Shown: piece after piece, positions 40,201 to 54,834 of the stretch
Numbering within the stretch: the first letter of the stretch is position 1
Layout of the letters: the number at the start of each line of letters is the position of its first letter
Source of the DNA: Rhea pennata
Lineage: Eukaryota > Chordata > Aves > Rheiformes > Rheidae
Assembly: GCF_028389875.1 (NCBI RefSeq)
Contig: NC_084702.1
Coordinates: 67,491,582 to 67,555,581, forward strand
DNA: 64,000 bases
Reading direction: 5' to 3'
Program-made: the position numbers and the translations under genes
The notes under the pieces: model-generated
The model's database searches: none
Seen by the model: only the letters and a program-made list of their open reading frames with translations
What the model was told of the DNA's origin: nothing

Positions 40201-43200
40201 AATGAAGCAAAAGAGGTGCGAGCAGCAGGATTGCGAGCCCTCCGGTATCTCATCCGAGACTCGGGTATTCTCCAGAAGGTGCTAAAGTTGAAAGTGGATT
40301 ACTTGATAGCCAGGTAATTTTTCTTTCGTTACAATTCTTGTTGTAAATCTCTTGTTTTATCATGGTTGAGAGCGGTGAGGAAGGATATTCTCCTATCTGT
40401 TTACATTCTTGATATGTAGCTTTTTGTAAAAGACTTCTTTCATGATTAATATTTTCTTCAGCTTATTTTAAAAAGGATAATACATCGTAACAGCTAATCC
40501 AAAATTCTATCTGAATGCATGATATATTGTGTGAGGAATATTTTTTTAAAAATGGATGTACTTAAGCTTAAGCTAATTCTGAACTCTAAGTGGTATTAAT
40601 TGTCAACAAATCTGTGGTGTTATTAGATTGAAACCTTTAAAACTTTTGTCCTTATTTGTTTTATGGGGTTCATTCTAATTCTTTCTATTACTATAGTCCT
40701 TAGAAGCCTGTTGTATGGAGACAAGGGAAAAAAATAGTTCATGCCCAAGAATTCATCATGTAACTGTAACCTGTCACACAACAGAAAAATACCAGAGGGC
40801 AAACAAACAATGGGATAATAAGATCAGCATCATGAGTACATCTAACTATTATCATCTCTAGGGCTTGTTCTGTTAAAATCTTGTCAAATTTAATATACTG
40901 AAGTGTATGTGTGTTTATCCATCTCGAAATAAAAATATATTTGTATGTATGTGTATAATTTGTTTATATATTTGTATACAGAGATGGATACACACGTGCA
41001 TATATGCATACTCAATTCTAGTGTATACTTTTGATTAGGTTGGAGTAAGGGGGCTTTCCTGATAGGAGGAGACACAGAACAAACGTTAATATGAAATACA
41101 TGTATTTTTTTGAGTCTTACTTGAAATGGCAAATGCAGCTAGTTCAGTTTTGCTGTTAAAGCCTTTTTGCCTTGTTGTATATTTGAGTACATTCTAATTT
41201 ACTTACACTGAGGATAATTGAAATAATAAATATGCTTGCTAAATGGTAGAATTTTTAAACAATAAGTCATAATATTTTTATCATTATTTCAGTTGCATGA
41301 ATATTACCAAAGAGATAGTAACAGTTACAATGAGAATTAGTGTTGTTATAAACTTTTTAAAATTTATTTCAGGTGCATTGACATACAGCAGAGTAATGAA
41401 GTAGAAAGAACACAAGCACTTCGATTAGTCAGAAAGGTAAGCTCTAACAGTATATGGTCTTATATTAGATACGCCAGTCAGCTGTATGACTCCAGGATTT
41501 CTCCATCAGCAATTCTTTTTTCTCACAGTCTCTAATTCCATACCTTAATTATCATGAGAAGCAATTGTAACTGGTAATTCAAAAAGGAGAAGGAACAGCA
41601 CTGCTGAGACTTGTAATTTTAATCTCTTAGCACTTACTATCTTGAGTGGACTAGAAGAATTGTGCTAACCTTTCTTAGAAGATAAAACTGAGCAAGATTT
41701 GTGAAGAAATTATCAAATGATGAATGCAATGATATAAGAACCACACGATTAGGTTTATCTAATAACTTAACTTTGTATAGTGTATTTAAGCATATGTAAG
41801 TTAAGGATGGGAGCTTTTCTGTCATCTGGGAAATGAGGCAAATTGCCATCACTGGAATAGTCAGTTCAAGGAATGTTTGCAGCCTTATTGCTTTATCTGT
41901 AGGTGCTGATGCTATCCATAGTTCTTATCAGATACACAGTAAGACCTAGCTACTCTTCACAAGTTACTATGCTGTTTGCATGGGCATGAGCTGTTTGAAA
42001 CTGCTGTAGCTGCATTTTCAAGCTCATCTTTGAGAAGCTGGCACACACAGCTACTGAACCTATTTTTTCGGGTAATATGCTTTTGACTCTGCCTTTGTGC
42101 TGGACTTTGCTATTCTTTACCTTTTATCTTTTGCTGATACTCTCTGTTGAGCATCTTAGAAAAAATATCTAAGACCCATATGAGAATTGAAGTGAATAGA
42201 AGAATTGTTCACTGGGATCACTGTGTTTAATCTCAGTAATTTGCACATACACATGTGAGTGCACATGTGTGTGTATGTATGAGTGTGTGTAGGCTTAAAA
42301 TATGGAAGCAATTTCTTTACCTAAAATAGGCTTATTTGGTTTCTGTCTTACAGAAGAGACAATATTCTTGATTGACGCAACTGTTAAAAAAAAACTTTAT
42401 CTTGAGGAAGAAAAAGGAATCACCTGTGTCAGCATCATAGGTCCTCAAAGAAATTTCGATTTAAAAGTATTCTTGGCCAATCCAGTTTAAGAAGAGCTTC
42501 AGTGTAGGGCTAGGATAACTTTAATACGAAACACATTTACAATGAACTGGTTTTACTTGGACCGGATATTTGTCCTCATATTTCTGACTTTTCTTGAGCA
42601 TTTTGTCTTGAGCAAAGACTTCTGCTGGCTTGCTTGAAACAAGAAGCAAGAGAAATAAATCCAATAGTTTGACCTGAAAAAATAATCCTGAAAGATCATT
42701 ATCGTAGTGCTTTTCTTTTTTCCATTATTGTTCAAGGATTCTCATTCTAGTTCTCTTCATTGTTTACCCAAAGAATCGTGAACTTATATCACTTACAAGA
42801 ATGCCCTGGAAAAGCTGCATTTCTACCTTCTTTCAGTTATATAATGAAACTAATTCAGTGCTCATCCACAATTCTCAAATACATGGAGAAACCTGAATGA
42901 GTGTTATGCTGGTGAAGAACGAACACTTTGAGGGAATTACTATGCAAAGGAGACAGCTGCTGTTGAAGAGTATTCCTCAGTTCACTAGCTCTACCTTGGA
43001 TGCTGAGAATTACATTGAATGATGTTTCTCAACAGCTTTTGCTGCCTAAAACAATCTTTTGCTTCTCAAAAACAAAAGCAGCAAACAAAAGCCCCCACCC
43101 AACCTATCTTTCAGTAAAGTTAACACCTCTTTCACATCCTCTCTGGACTTCATCAGTTAAGTACACATTGGCACAGAGCAGACAATCATTAAGAAGTCTC

Positions 43201-46200
43201 CCAAAGAATACTGCAGCAAAACTCCTAACTGGCATATTCTGTCTTCTCATACTGTCTTTCTGTAACCCTTCCCTTGCCAGTCTGCTATCTCTCCTCATCT
43301 CCCTAAAAAACTCAGACTCAGTGGTTTGTGACCAGGAGTCCTAAAAGATTATCTAAAGGTCTGGGAGGGGAGAAAGAATGGCAAGTACAATGATCAGACA
43401 CAGTTAATTTACTTATGCAGGAGATACTATTTACTTATGAGGCATTGAAGAGCTGAACTGGGTTTCATCTGCATCTCAGCACTATTGTTTTTTGTTCCAG
43501 AATCTGGACATGATTCTATAACATTTGTCTTTGATAGGGAAAATGCATATATAAGAATAGCATAGATATGAAAATTAAAACATTCCCTTTGTTTCTTCTC
43601 TTCCTTTCCATAAAGGAGAACAAAATGTAGTATGTTGATCCTGTTTATGAATTTATAACAGACATTTAATGATAAACTCATTTTTTTAAAAGATACACAG
43701 TATAGGAAGAGAAAAGAAAAAACTTTAAACTTTTTTAATTAGACTTTTTTTGGTAAGTTTTGTGTGTTCATAATTTAAAAGGTCAAATGCTTTATTTTCA
43801 AAGCAGAAGTCAAGATGAAGTATAATCTGAACCATTTTCTTTCTTCCTCTTTTTCAAACGAATCTTTAAAGACTGACTTCATAGTTTGTCACTTTTTTCA
43901 TCATAACCGCTTATTAGTAGCGTTAAGTTGTCCTGCCCATCCTTGGCCTTTAGAAGTGTATTTACATATGTAGAGTAGAAAGAAAGGAAATGCAAAACTG
44001 ATATTTATTCTACTGAAACTCTTGGAATTTAACATTAAAAGAAAATCCTATCTTCAAAATAAAAGAAAGGAAAGAAGCAAAATAAAATTAAGAGGCTGCA
44101 TGTGTTCTTAAGCTGTTACAAGTATATGTGAATGTTCATTTAGAGTAGAAGACAAAGTTACAATTTTGTAGAGCAGATTAGTATACCCATTCTGCTATTG
44201 CTAATTCTTATTATTCTTTGCTATAATAAAAATGAAAGACTGTGTAGGTGGGGAAGAGTTTGGGTTTGCTTTAGTTTGCTTCAGGCTTCCTGTTTTGTGG
44301 GTGACAAAGTTATACATGACAAGAAGTTTCTCAAAAAACATGTCACAAAAATAAGCTTGTTAAAATGTTCAAATACATTTTTTGTAGTAATGGCTGTTTT
44401 CTCATTTTAACATTATCTGAAAAGAAAGAAAAAAGATTAGCCTCTTCTGGCTGAACTGGTATCTGTAGACATCTAAGGGAGCCCTAAAATGAATGCAGAA
44501 TAAAATTTTGAAAAAAAATAATAGAGATAAGCCTGCTGTTAGCAATGAAAGGGATCTTAAGGCTGCTGACCTTTTGTGTAAAAAGTTGTTATAAGTATTG
44601 AGTGGTTATTGAGCACTTTTACGCACCTTGATTTGATTCATTAATAGAAAAAAGTGACATGGTTGAGTGGACTTTAGCAAATTATGTTGTTCCCTTTTTA
44701 GGCAGTCAGACTACAAGTTTATTTCCCCTTACTAGTTTCATCTGTTCGTATTTAGTGATGTCTCTATTATGTAGGAGACAGGATATGAGTATTAACTTAA
44801 GCAAACTATTAAAAAAATGTGAATAGGCAGCTACTTGGCCTTTGAGGTCAGAGCCTCTTCTCCTTTGATATGCAAACAGGGTCTTGCTCCTCAGTCTGAA
44901 TTGTACTTATCTTAAACCAGCATCTGAGGATTTTCATTACACAGAGGAATTTCGCTACTCTGAAGCTACATTGACTGTTAATATCGTTCTTGTATTTTGT
45001 CTCAAATTTATTGGAAGTTATTTTTATTTTTCAGTTGAAGAATGACTTGATTTATTAATGGAAGCAAGTTTTGTTTCATCTTTTGCTTTTCATCTGATAT
45101 GTGCAAGACCTGTGGTTTCTGTGACATACCTTTATAACCTATCGTGAAGTTGAATTACACTGCAGTTGTAGGAAGATCAGGTACTATACAACTGGTTTTA
45201 GGTGTATTACTGACACCTTCCAAATACTGTAGCAGCTTTTGTTGAATATCTTTGTTTCCATAGCCTACAGCACAGTCTCCACTCCTGTGCACCTAAGGAA
45301 CTGTATACCAAACAGAGTTTATTCAACTGTTAACTATCCAAGAATAGGTTTTGAAGAATCAGGGTGTAGTCTTGAGTGAACCCTCTGCAAGAGTTATAAT
45401 CTACTATGTCTCATTGAATAGTGTTGTCTATTAATAAAGAAATTCTTGGAAAAGATCTGAAAAAGGTAGCAATATTTCTCTCTGGAGATCTTTTTATGCT
45501 TTCTCATGATGGTAAAATAATACAAAAATAAAAAAACTAAACCAAGAGGAGAATGGTAAATTAAACTTATAAACCAGGTTTTTCAAGAACAGAAGGAATG
45601 TTTTTGAGAATTTCTGTGATACATGGAACAGTCTATCTTCTTGTATCAACTGATTGTATCTATAAAAGAGAATAAAAGTGAATCAGTGAATATATGAATA
45701 TATGTAGAGAAATATTACAAAGAAAATGGAGTTTTTCTTTTTTTCTTCTCCTTTTTTTTCATTTTTGGCAGATGATCACTGTGAATGCTTCATTGTTCCC
45801 CAGTTCTATAACTAATTCTTTGATAGCAGTTGGAAATGATGGTCTTCAAGAAAGAGATAGAATGGTGCGAGCTTGTATAGCCATTATCTGTGAATTAGGT
45901 AAGATATTTGGAAGCTAATTAAGAAAAACTTGGACATGATTGTTGTCAGTTTCTGAGAGGTTCTCTTCTGTGTGTTCCTATTAAACAGCTTTATTCACAT
46001 AATAAAGGGCATGAGGTCAATAATGAGATAATTGATGAATGTTTTTAATGTACATTTTCTGAATTTAGCTGTTAATTTGATAATAAAGCAGAGTCACTTG
46101 AAACAACTTAAAATTAAGATCACTTAAAAGTGAAGTCCCTAAAGATTTTGGATATTGTAATATCCTCTAAGATTTAGTAGTTTTTGTATTTAGGAGTTAA

Positions 46201-48679
46201 CATTTTGCAGTCTTAAAAATGTTTCTCCATTACAGTTGATGTTTCTAGTTTCTGAAAATGATTTATAAAAACGATTGGTTTGGGAATAGTGAGAATACCG
46301 TACATGAAGTGCTGTTAAATGTACAGAGAACTACTATATGCTTTCCTTGAAATTTTTTAAAATAGTGTGGTTAGCCAGCTCCTAGAAGTCAGTATCTACG
46401 TCTGTATAGATATGGACAGTGATTTATACTAAATCCATATACTTCTATATGATTGCAGATTTTTAAGGTTCTTCCATTCTTGTATTAGTGAGAAATAACT
46501 AGGAAAAGTTCTAAGATACAAACAGTCTTAAAGAAATATACAATTTCTTTTACTTTTTTTTTTTTTTTTTTACATTCTATTATAAATATTTTGTCCATGT
46601 CAGTCCAGTGAAGTGCAAAACCTTTTTGTGGTGAAATGCAGACTGTGGACACTTGGTCAGAAATAAACTAAAATTTTTGTACTATGGTGACTTGACTGAC
46701 AACAATAAATCAAGACTTTGGATTAATAGTAATGTCAGTCAGTGCTATTAAAACCTTTATATCCATCTCAGCAGTGTTCAGGAAGAAAGATATCTGTACT
46801 GCATAGACTTAGTTTTACTCATTTTGTGTTTGTTACATTGGACACCTTGAAATGTTTTCCTTCCTGCTCTTCAGTGAAGTGGTATGTTTGGTTTTTTTTG
46901 TTTGTTTTTTTTTTTCTTTAGCACTTCAGAATCCCGAGGTGGTAGCTCTTCGAGGTGGTTTAAGCACCATCTTGAAAAATGTGATAGATTGTCAGCTAAG
47001 CCGAATAAATGAGGCTCTGATAACTACAGTTTTACACCTCATTAATCATCCAAAGACCCGACAGTATGTGCGAGCAGATGTAGAATTAGAGGTAGGTTCA
47101 ATTTTAATTATTTAGTAACAGAAATTAGGAAGTTATGGTACTTATTAAAATGTTCAATTTTCATTTTAGATTTCACCCTCTGTTTTAATACCCTCTGTAT
47201 TAACAAATATTTAAAATGTAAGAGTTTAGGCTAAGAGCATAATTATTTATAAAGCAGAAATAAATAACACTGGAGTGGGACTGAGGAAAGGGCAAGACCC
47301 ATTAACAGTAATCTCATATGAAAATAATGCATGTTTTCTTGTTTGTTTTGTTTTTTTTTAGCGAATTTTAGCTCCTTACACAGATTTTCACTACAGGCAT
47401 AATCCAGACACAGCAGAAGGACAACTCAAGTAAGTGTTAATGCTGCTACTTGTGCTACCAGTTATGTTAATGGTATCATAATTGTTTTTCTTCCCACAGT
47501 GAGAAAGTAAAAGCAATGAAGTAGTACTAAACTACTGGAAGTTGAATATAACAGCAGATTAGGATGCAACTTCCTAATACATTGTTCCTTTTAAAACTTA
47601 AATTTAACATGTAGTTTTACGCTTCCTCTCTCCCATTAATATCTTTATATTAAAAATTATCAAATCATTATTATTACTTTTTTTAACCTCAGACATGATT
47701 TTCTTTTTATCTAACTTTTAGGCATCTATGATGAGTTTGCATTAGGGCTGCTTCTGTGTTCAGGAGTTGGGTGGTCAGGCTCACAGGGCAGTGGTTAATG
47801 GGTCATGCTGTATCTGGAGGCAAGTAACGAATGGACTTGAGGGTCTGACTGGCTGGGGAGCAATTCTCATGAACAGTATACCTTTAGCAGCAAAAAAAAG
47901 ATTAACAGGCTGTATTAACAAGCAACATAGCCAGCAGGCTGAGGGAAGCAATTGTCCTCTTTGCACTTGTTAGACCTCATGTAGACCACTGTGTCTTGTT
48001 TTGGGCCTCCTAACTCAAGAAAGACATTTTGAGACTTGAAGTTCAGTAAAGGGCCAAAAAGGTGATCAGGTAGCTGGGGCACTTGACTTGTGAGAAAAAA
48101 CTGAGTGGATTAGGCTTTGTTCAGCCTGGAGAAGAGAAGATTTAGGAGGGGCACAGAATAGTAGCCTTTTTCAGTACCTGTGAAGAGGTTATCAAGAAGA
48201 TGGAGCTAGGCTTTTCAAGGTGGGAGGACAAGACACAGCAAAAATTAATTGAAAAATAAAGGTTTCAACTGGATTTAAGAAGAAAAGTATTCTAACGAAG
48301 ACAGGCACTGGAACAGATTGCCCAGGGCAAGACCCGACTGGATAAAACTCTTGAGTAACACTGTCTGGTGTCATAGTGGACAACAGCATTGTGCAGGAGT
48401 TCAGGCTAAGAGATCTTCTGAGGTCCCTTCCAACATGAATTTTATGATTCTGTGTTATCAAAAGGCAATTAGTGCTTAGGTCTAGATAACTGAACCAAGG
48501 TCCAAATCTTTTGGCCTCCACTCAAGTCACTCTGTCCATGGAAGCTTGAGTGATTCATCTGACCAACTGCAGGTGTTTACTTTATGATCCTCCTACCACA
48601 GAGACACTGCTGAAAAAGTAACTATTTTTTTTAAAAAAAAAATCTTTGGATGTGTACATACCTACCATTTTTTATATAC

Positions 48680-48729
<50 letters not shown>

Positions 48730-51700
48730 ATACGCCTCAACAATGTTATATGCGGTATAGGCACATTAAAAATTTTTCTTATTTTGAGTTTCATTCTTCA
48801 TCCAAAATCTCAGTTAACTACTGCTGTGCTGATAACACTGTCTTATGGTAACAACTACGTATTGTGACGTGTTTTAATAACAGGGAGGACAGAGAAGCAC
48901 GGTTCCTAGCTAGTAAAATGGGAATAGTGGCAGCATTTCGATCATGGGCAGGTAAGAATTTTTGTTTGAAGTTGAATGATTAGAAGGCACGTTCATCTTT
49001 CAGAGTAAAAGAATGGTTTATTTAAGCACAGATTCTGTACCTCTTAATCTGTTTTCTATCAGTACCTTCCTACAATTGGGACTAAGCTGTATTTTGATTG
49101 GAGGATTTATAAATAGTTTGCTTTAACTAGCTCTGCTAGTTACAAGATGCAGCTTTCTCTGTCAATATAGAATACTGTGTCAGTTGTTCCTTTGATGGTA
49201 GTTGACATTTGGTGAGTGAGAGAATGTGGATAATACCATGGTATTGTAAGTATTTGCCTTAGAAATTGTTTTGCTGGTGTAAATAGATTTATTTCTCTAC
49301 ACAAAGAGATATGAACAGAGCAATTTCATTAGCACCTTGTTTTACCAAGTGCTGAAATTGAAGATAAATCCCTATATGGACATAATTTTGGATCTTTTTT
49401 GCAATAGTGCAATCTTTGATATGGAGGTGTTACTTCAGGGACTGTTCATTCTTTCACAGTAAAGTCGGCATCTTTAAAATAAATTAAATCAGTTGGTAGG
49501 ACCATTACCAAAATTTTGCGGCAGAATTTTTACAGCTTGTCCTTAGGAAAGATGCAGACTGTATAGAAAGCCTTTCTCATTTGTAAGACTACTTGCTTTA
49601 TCTTTTAATGTTCTGAAAATGATCAGTAAGCTTAATTTAGCGTTCACATATCCTTCAAAAATATCCTCACATGCATTCTCACTTCACTGTGATGGAAACT
49701 TAGAAGGTTTGTGACTACTTTGAAACTTTTAAGAAGCAGTTTCTATTAAGAGTATTGCTGCATCTTCCCTAATTCAGGCATTTGGAACTGATAGCATAAG
49801 CCTAAAATGCTTAAGTGACTCAAGAAACCGTTGTCTTGGAATGTTACTTATCTTGGTACTTCCAATGTTATGCTCTCTTCCTTTTTGTTTTTTTTTTATA
49901 TTACTTGTTATATTAGAAATTAGTATTTTAAAAATGTTCAGTGTAAAAATGTTCTTAGCGTTGACCTTCCCAAAAGACACATAGGAAGAACAGAGCTGAG
50001 GGATTTGTTTTGGCCTGTATGCTATCTGCTGTGTCCTACTTCTTATTCTCCAGACTGGGTTATTCCTTAGAGCTGACTCCTCTGTCCTTTATTCTCATGT
50101 TCCATCATATCCTTATGGATGAAATTGGGCCACGCTGCAGTGATTGCATGCACCCTGACCTATTCCTCCATTGCAACTGAGATGTGACTGTTCCTCTTGA
50201 AAACAAGGCCTGTGAGATGCACTGTGGAACATACTTGAAACGTACATACTTCACGTGTGTGGGCCACATGTGCTTATCATAAGGTTTTGTGACATGGAAG
50301 TTTCGAACTTGGGGACTTTTCCATTAGGTAAATTAGCATTAGTGAGAACAAATGGATGAGTAGCCAAATTCCATCATTCAGTAGTTTATTAATAGAATGG
50401 AGATTTGAGTTTATTTAAAAATGTAAGACGCGTGTGCAAGCCTGGCATCTTTTTGTTCATTTAAGATTGCATTTTTGATTAATTTGTTTTCTGGATAGAA
50501 TGTTGCTGAAAGTTTTAACTTCTTCTGTGATGTGAAGAGAAATGGTCAGAGAAACAGACCTAGGATACTGTCTTTGCAGCCATAATTTTTATTGGCCAGA
50601 TTGCACACAAGTTGAGACTGAAAATCAGTGTAATCATTAACTTCAGGCAGAATTCTGCATCATTTAAGAAAAATTGAGAGTTTGCCCTTTTAATATAGAA
50701 GTATTTAACTAATTGAGTAGAATATATTGTGAAAGGACCAAAGTATAGGAGAGTCTCTGAAATTTTGTACAGAGTAGAATTAACTATGTTGATTATTCTG
50801 GAGATGAGCCCTGTTCATCTGGGAAAATATGATAAAAATGAACACAAGAATGTTATTCCAAGGCATATTCAAACTCATTGTTTAGAATTCTTCTAGATTA
50901 AATGAAACTAAATAGTTTGGGTTAAGATACAACTTTTGCTGCAGAAACTGCTCACAGTTCTGCCAAAGTTATGCAGATCTTTCAGGTTTAAGCTTTTATT
51001 TTCCTTGACAATTTTATCCTTTTTTTTTCCAGCCATTTCTTCCATGTAAATTTTGGGTTTGCAGATAACTTGAAAATACTATTTACAATAGAAGGGGGAA
51101 AGTAATTAGTGAAGGAACAGAGTTTTATATGAAAGTTTTATGTTAAACATACGCTACTGATTAGAAAGGAGATGACATTAGAAAGGTGAAGTATTTATGG
51201 TTAAGTCATTCTAGTCATCTGTGCTTACACATACTGTGTAAAAATCAAATTTAACAATGTATCTCAAGCCTTTTGTTTGGTGAGGGAATATTATGTACTT
51301 AATATTTTCTAGGTATTATCAGCTTGTGCAAGCCTGGGAATTCTGGGATCCAGTCTCTGATTGGGGTACTTTGTATACCAAATATGGAAATACGGGTAGG
51401 TGGTAAATACTTAATCTGAAATACAAATAATATTGGATGTTTTAATTATACATTCTTAAAATTTTAACAATGTAGTGGTTTAAATACAGATCCCAGTTAT
51501 GAGGCCACTAGCCTGACGTTTACTTGACCCTCAAGTTCCAGCCTATAATACCACTAAAATTCCTGTGTGAGCTTAAGCAAGTTGCTTGTGTTTTCTATTT
51601 CTAGCTCCTTATCTGTAAAATGAGACTAAAAGCTCACCCTACATGTCTGACAGGAGGGAGAGGAGAAGAGGGGAAAAAGTAGTTATATAAGAAGAAGAAA

Positions 51701-54700
51701 TACATACTAAAAAATTGACATATACTCAAATGTTATGACAGTGAAATAGCTCTTGTAAGTCAACTATGAGTGTTAAGTTTTGGTTTTTTTTAGTTTGTTT
51801 CTTTTTATTTTACGTAGATCTTGACCTCGCTCTGTAGAATTCCATTGTGATTTAAAAGGAATTAAAAATACTAAGGCATCATGAAACTGATACTGCCAGG
51901 AAAAAAAATCAGTAGCTTCCAGCAGTTTCTCATTCATGCTTTGTATAGTGGAAGTCTTCAATCTGCCGAGACAGACTAGATCAATAGTACATAAATGAAT
52001 TAATGGCCACAAGTCAAAGCAGGTAGAAAGTAGCTGCAGTTATGATGAGTTTGAATCTGCGATGAATAAAAACATTTCTTCCAAATAACTGGCTAAACTA
52101 AAAAGTTGTTAGTAGCAGCAGTAACTTGGGTAACTGTCCTATAAAAACCTGCTCAGTCAGGAGATCTGCAAGTATCTTGTTTCATAACCTTTGATAGACA
52201 AGATAATGAAATTATTTATATTTCTTGTACACAACTCTGCGTTAACTTGATTTTTACTTGCATATTGGGTAATGCTGTGATTGTCAGCGTCTCTCAGGGC
52301 TTCCTAATTAAGTACGGAAGAACAATCTGTGCTTTCACTCTCATTCATGGTAGAAATTATGCAGTCATTGATAGTGTGCTATGTGGTGGTGGTGCTAACG
52401 TATAAAGTAATGACATCCAAGATGCTGTGTTTTGATTTTCTTTGGTAGTATTGTAAGTAGAAAGCTTACAGAAAACATATGGCTAGAGGAGATCTGCTAA
52501 ATGTAGTAAGAGTGGAGAGTTCTATTTTGATCACAGTTGTTGAAAAATATCAATTAGGGAGAAACCATGCTTTTGAATTCATCAGTTCAAAAAGTTTTTA
52601 ATTAAGTACCTGAAATTTCTGTTGCATTTATAGTGATAATAAAACACACTGAAGTAAGCAAGCACTTCTCTTTCTCTTTTCCAGATTTCTTCATATTATA
52701 ATAAACATATTCCCACCCCTTAAAAAACAAAACAAATACAGTAATTTTAACATTTTATAAAAATCTGAACTTCAGTATTCACATTTATAATAGTTTAATG
52801 GAAAAAGACTGCTTTTATAAGTCTATAAAATGACTCCTTTGTTCTTATTTTCTAGCGAGGTCTGCTTGAGGTTCTTTATGATATATTTCGCCTTCCTCTC
52901 CCTGTTGTTGCTGAAGAGTTCATTGAGGCACTTCTCAGTGTAGGTAAGTATTTAGAACTAGTTCACAAAAGCATTCGGTCTACTCATTTACTCTACAGAT
53001 TTGAACGCTTGACCATTTTCTCCGTACTGAAGATAATGTTAATACTAGCTGTTTTTTCATTGATTTCTTTGGGTGTTCTCAGGTCCTCTTTAAGGTTCTT
53101 TATCTGCCACTAGATATCAAAGATGAAACTACTGGAAGTCTAACTTTCTTCTGACATCCTTACTACATCAGTTTTAAGTTTGATACAAGATATGCTGTGG
53201 AGCATAATAATTACAGAAGACTAATTATGTTACGATGAATTAACATGCTTTGATCATGAATTTAGAGCTGTGTCACAGAAATTATTAGAAGGTCTCTGTT
53301 TCTATATACCGTGTATGTACTAGCTATCTCCACTGTACTTCAGCAGACTTTTAGTTTTTCTAAGGCAAACTCATGAGTTTTGTGTCTTCATATTTAGCAA
53401 AGTTAGTCTTTTATTTTTAGAATTACTCCTTTGCAACCCAAAAAGTATCATCTTTTGCCTCACAGAAGACACGAGCTGGAGAGGAATAAGCCTTAGCCTT
53501 AAATGTTCCAGCAATTCTGTTTTCCAAAGTCTGGTTTTAAATTTCTGTCATGAGGTTGATTTATTAAAAAAGCTTAATCATCATTCAGCAGTTGTAATAA
53601 ATCATTATTTGTTGCAAACTCGCTAAATTGCTATATATGGATATATGTTTTAAAATATTTTCTGTTAAGTTAAATGAGTGTATGAATGTGGAAATTTTAT
53701 TTTGGTGGTTCTAGCTTCAAAATTAGCCTTGCTTTGCACAGGAGCATGGATTAAATAACTTACAGAGGTACCTTCTGATGTACATTTTGCTACAATTTGA
53801 AACCAGAAATGAGTTGTTGTTGATGTAAGGGCTATTTATCTACTGACGACTGTTAAAATACCAGCATGAAATACAATGTATACAGGGTGATATTACTGTT
53901 GTCCATATTTTTCTTATTACAGATCCAAGCAGATTTCAGGACTGCTGGCGACTTTCTGATGGCTTTGTAGCTGCTGAAGCTAAAACTGTATTACCCCATC
54001 GAGCCAGGTCAAGGTGTGTATTTCACAAACAGTATCTAAACTGGTTTTTGTGTTGATGAAGTAATTATTGTTGTCTTGCAGAAACAGTAAGAGCAATATA
54101 CTTTCTAATCTGTTTCCATATTTCTTCTCCTTAGGCCTGACCTCATGGATAATTATTTGGCTTTAGTCCTTTCAGCTTTTATTACCAATGGGCTTCTAGA
54201 GGTAATTGATGACCTTAAGTATGAGTAGATGCTTGCTATTTTTTCCCATAAGAATTAAGAGATGTTCATTAAATAATTGTATTTTTTTAAAAACTCTTTT
54301 GAAGGGTCTTGTTGAAGTGATTACAAGTAGCGATGACCATGTGTCTGTTAGAGCAACTATCCTTTTAGGAGAACTTTTGCATATGGTGAGTGGAGATTTT
54401 CTCCTTAGAACAAGCAGTATTAGTAGATCATTGTAAATTGATATTTTCTGTTATAACCTTGAATTTTTCTGTTGCAAACTGGAGGCATCCCCACCTATTT
54501 TGTAAGAATCATGTGTTACCTTGTAAATGTATCATGTGATGCTACAAATTCTAAAAATAGCATGACTCAGCTAAAAAGGCAGTACTGAAGGAGGGGGCTT
54601 CTGCTGCCCTAAAAGTAATCCCCAGCTCTCAAACTCACTAGCACTTTCCCTTGCATCAGAAGCTAGCTGTAGTTTTAAGCTAATCACGTAAACTCACTCA

Positions 54701-54797
54701 TCAGTTACTGTGTTTGGGAAAAGAAGGACTACTGTTACTTTTTTTCAGTGTTAGCAGCCTTGTGGCAATGCATTAAGCTTTCTGCTTAGCAGGCTAG

Positions 54798-54834
<37 letters not shown>

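Larger units (their letters stand above)
47430..48883 (+). other. Intron 9 (1.45 kb), half occupied by an old CR1
   Basis: Bases 47757-48455 are a diverged CR1 copy, and a TG/TA microsatellite lies at 48679-48734. The remainder is AT-rich with no recognised feature. Confidence 0.8.

Noticed and set aside
42750..43344. Overlapping open frames on both strands in intron 6, as possible LTR or retrogene
   Set aside because: No terminal repeats, poly(A) tail or protein motif could be identified.
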